Below are positions 13,705-13,738 of a DNA stretch of 13,738 nt, one piece after another. Origin of the DNA: WHUA01 sp964585785 (GTDB lineage Bacteria > Pseudomonadota > Alphaproteobacteria > UBA8366). Position 1 is the first letter of the stretch. Each line of letters opens with the position of its first letter. The position numbers and the translations under genes were made by a program. The stretch lies in contig CAZPFL010000138.1 in the NCBI GenBank assembly GCA_964585785.1, positions 1 through 13,738 of the forward strand, read 5' to 3'. The notes beneath the pieces were generated by a model. The model saw nothing but the letters and a program-made list of their open reading frames with translations, did not search any database and was not told where the DNA came from.

Positions 13705-13738
13705 TTACGCACCTATCGCCTTATGCTTCGACGAGGCG

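Overview
This is a GC-rich stretch of bacterial chromosome, most likely from an alphaproteobacterium. The inference rests on GC-biased codon use, the acyl-CoA dehydrogenase/SDR/hydroxyisobutyrate dehydrogenase gene set, a TAXI-type receptor, and CCCTCCCCC-GCAA-GGGGGAGGG intergenic repeats. No rRNA, tRNA, CRISPR array, transposase or phage gene was recognised. The species cannot be named from the sequence.

Layout. (1) 1-2981, plus strand: the 3' part of a sodium:solute symporter and a divergent ClC-type protein with a CBS tail. (2) 3044-7787: acyl-CoA/branched-chain metabolism, with a 3-hydroxyisobutyrate dehydrogenase-like enzyme (minus), an acyl-CoA dehydrogenase (plus), an SDR of the enoyl/dienoyl-CoA reductase type (minus) and a second acyl-CoA dehydrogenase (plus). 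These form alternating divergent and convergent pairs. Composite palindromic repeats fill the two convergent gaps, at 3044-3147 and 5504-5605. (3) 7828-9042, plus: a mazEF toxin-antitoxin pair behind a perfect 25-bp operator-like palindrome, then a histidine phosphatase. (4) 12482 down to 9072, minus: a signal-peptide-bearing YqgE/AlgH protein, a HIT protein, a membrane-anchored TAXI receptor without permease genes, and a small two-TM stress-type protein. (5) 12771-13550, plus: a glutaredoxin-like/DinB fusion, followed by a third repeat block.

The most notable item is the last gene. Its frame is open from a strong Shine-Dalgarno and ATG (12771) to 13550, except for one in-frame TGA at 12813-12815. 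That TGA lies where a thioredoxin-fold protein carries the first Cys of a CxxC motif (Gly-TGA-Thr-Ser-Cys). Sixteen bases later is a 7-bp hairpin with loop GUU, built from codons rare elsewhere in the window (AAA, TTT, CTT, TCT). This fits a selenocysteine codon with a bacterial SECIS element. Ordinary callers would instead start at GTG 12933, inside the fold, and lose the active site. UGA ends many other genes here, so the codon is not globally reassigned. No sel genes lie in the window, so the genome must be checked for selA, selB, selC and selD.

Other points for a second look: loss of canonical filter residues in the ClC protein, Asp at the catalytic Glu position of the second acyl-CoA dehydrogenase, a missing YxxxK in the SDR, export of an AlgH-type protein, and swapped half-unit order between the two long repeats.
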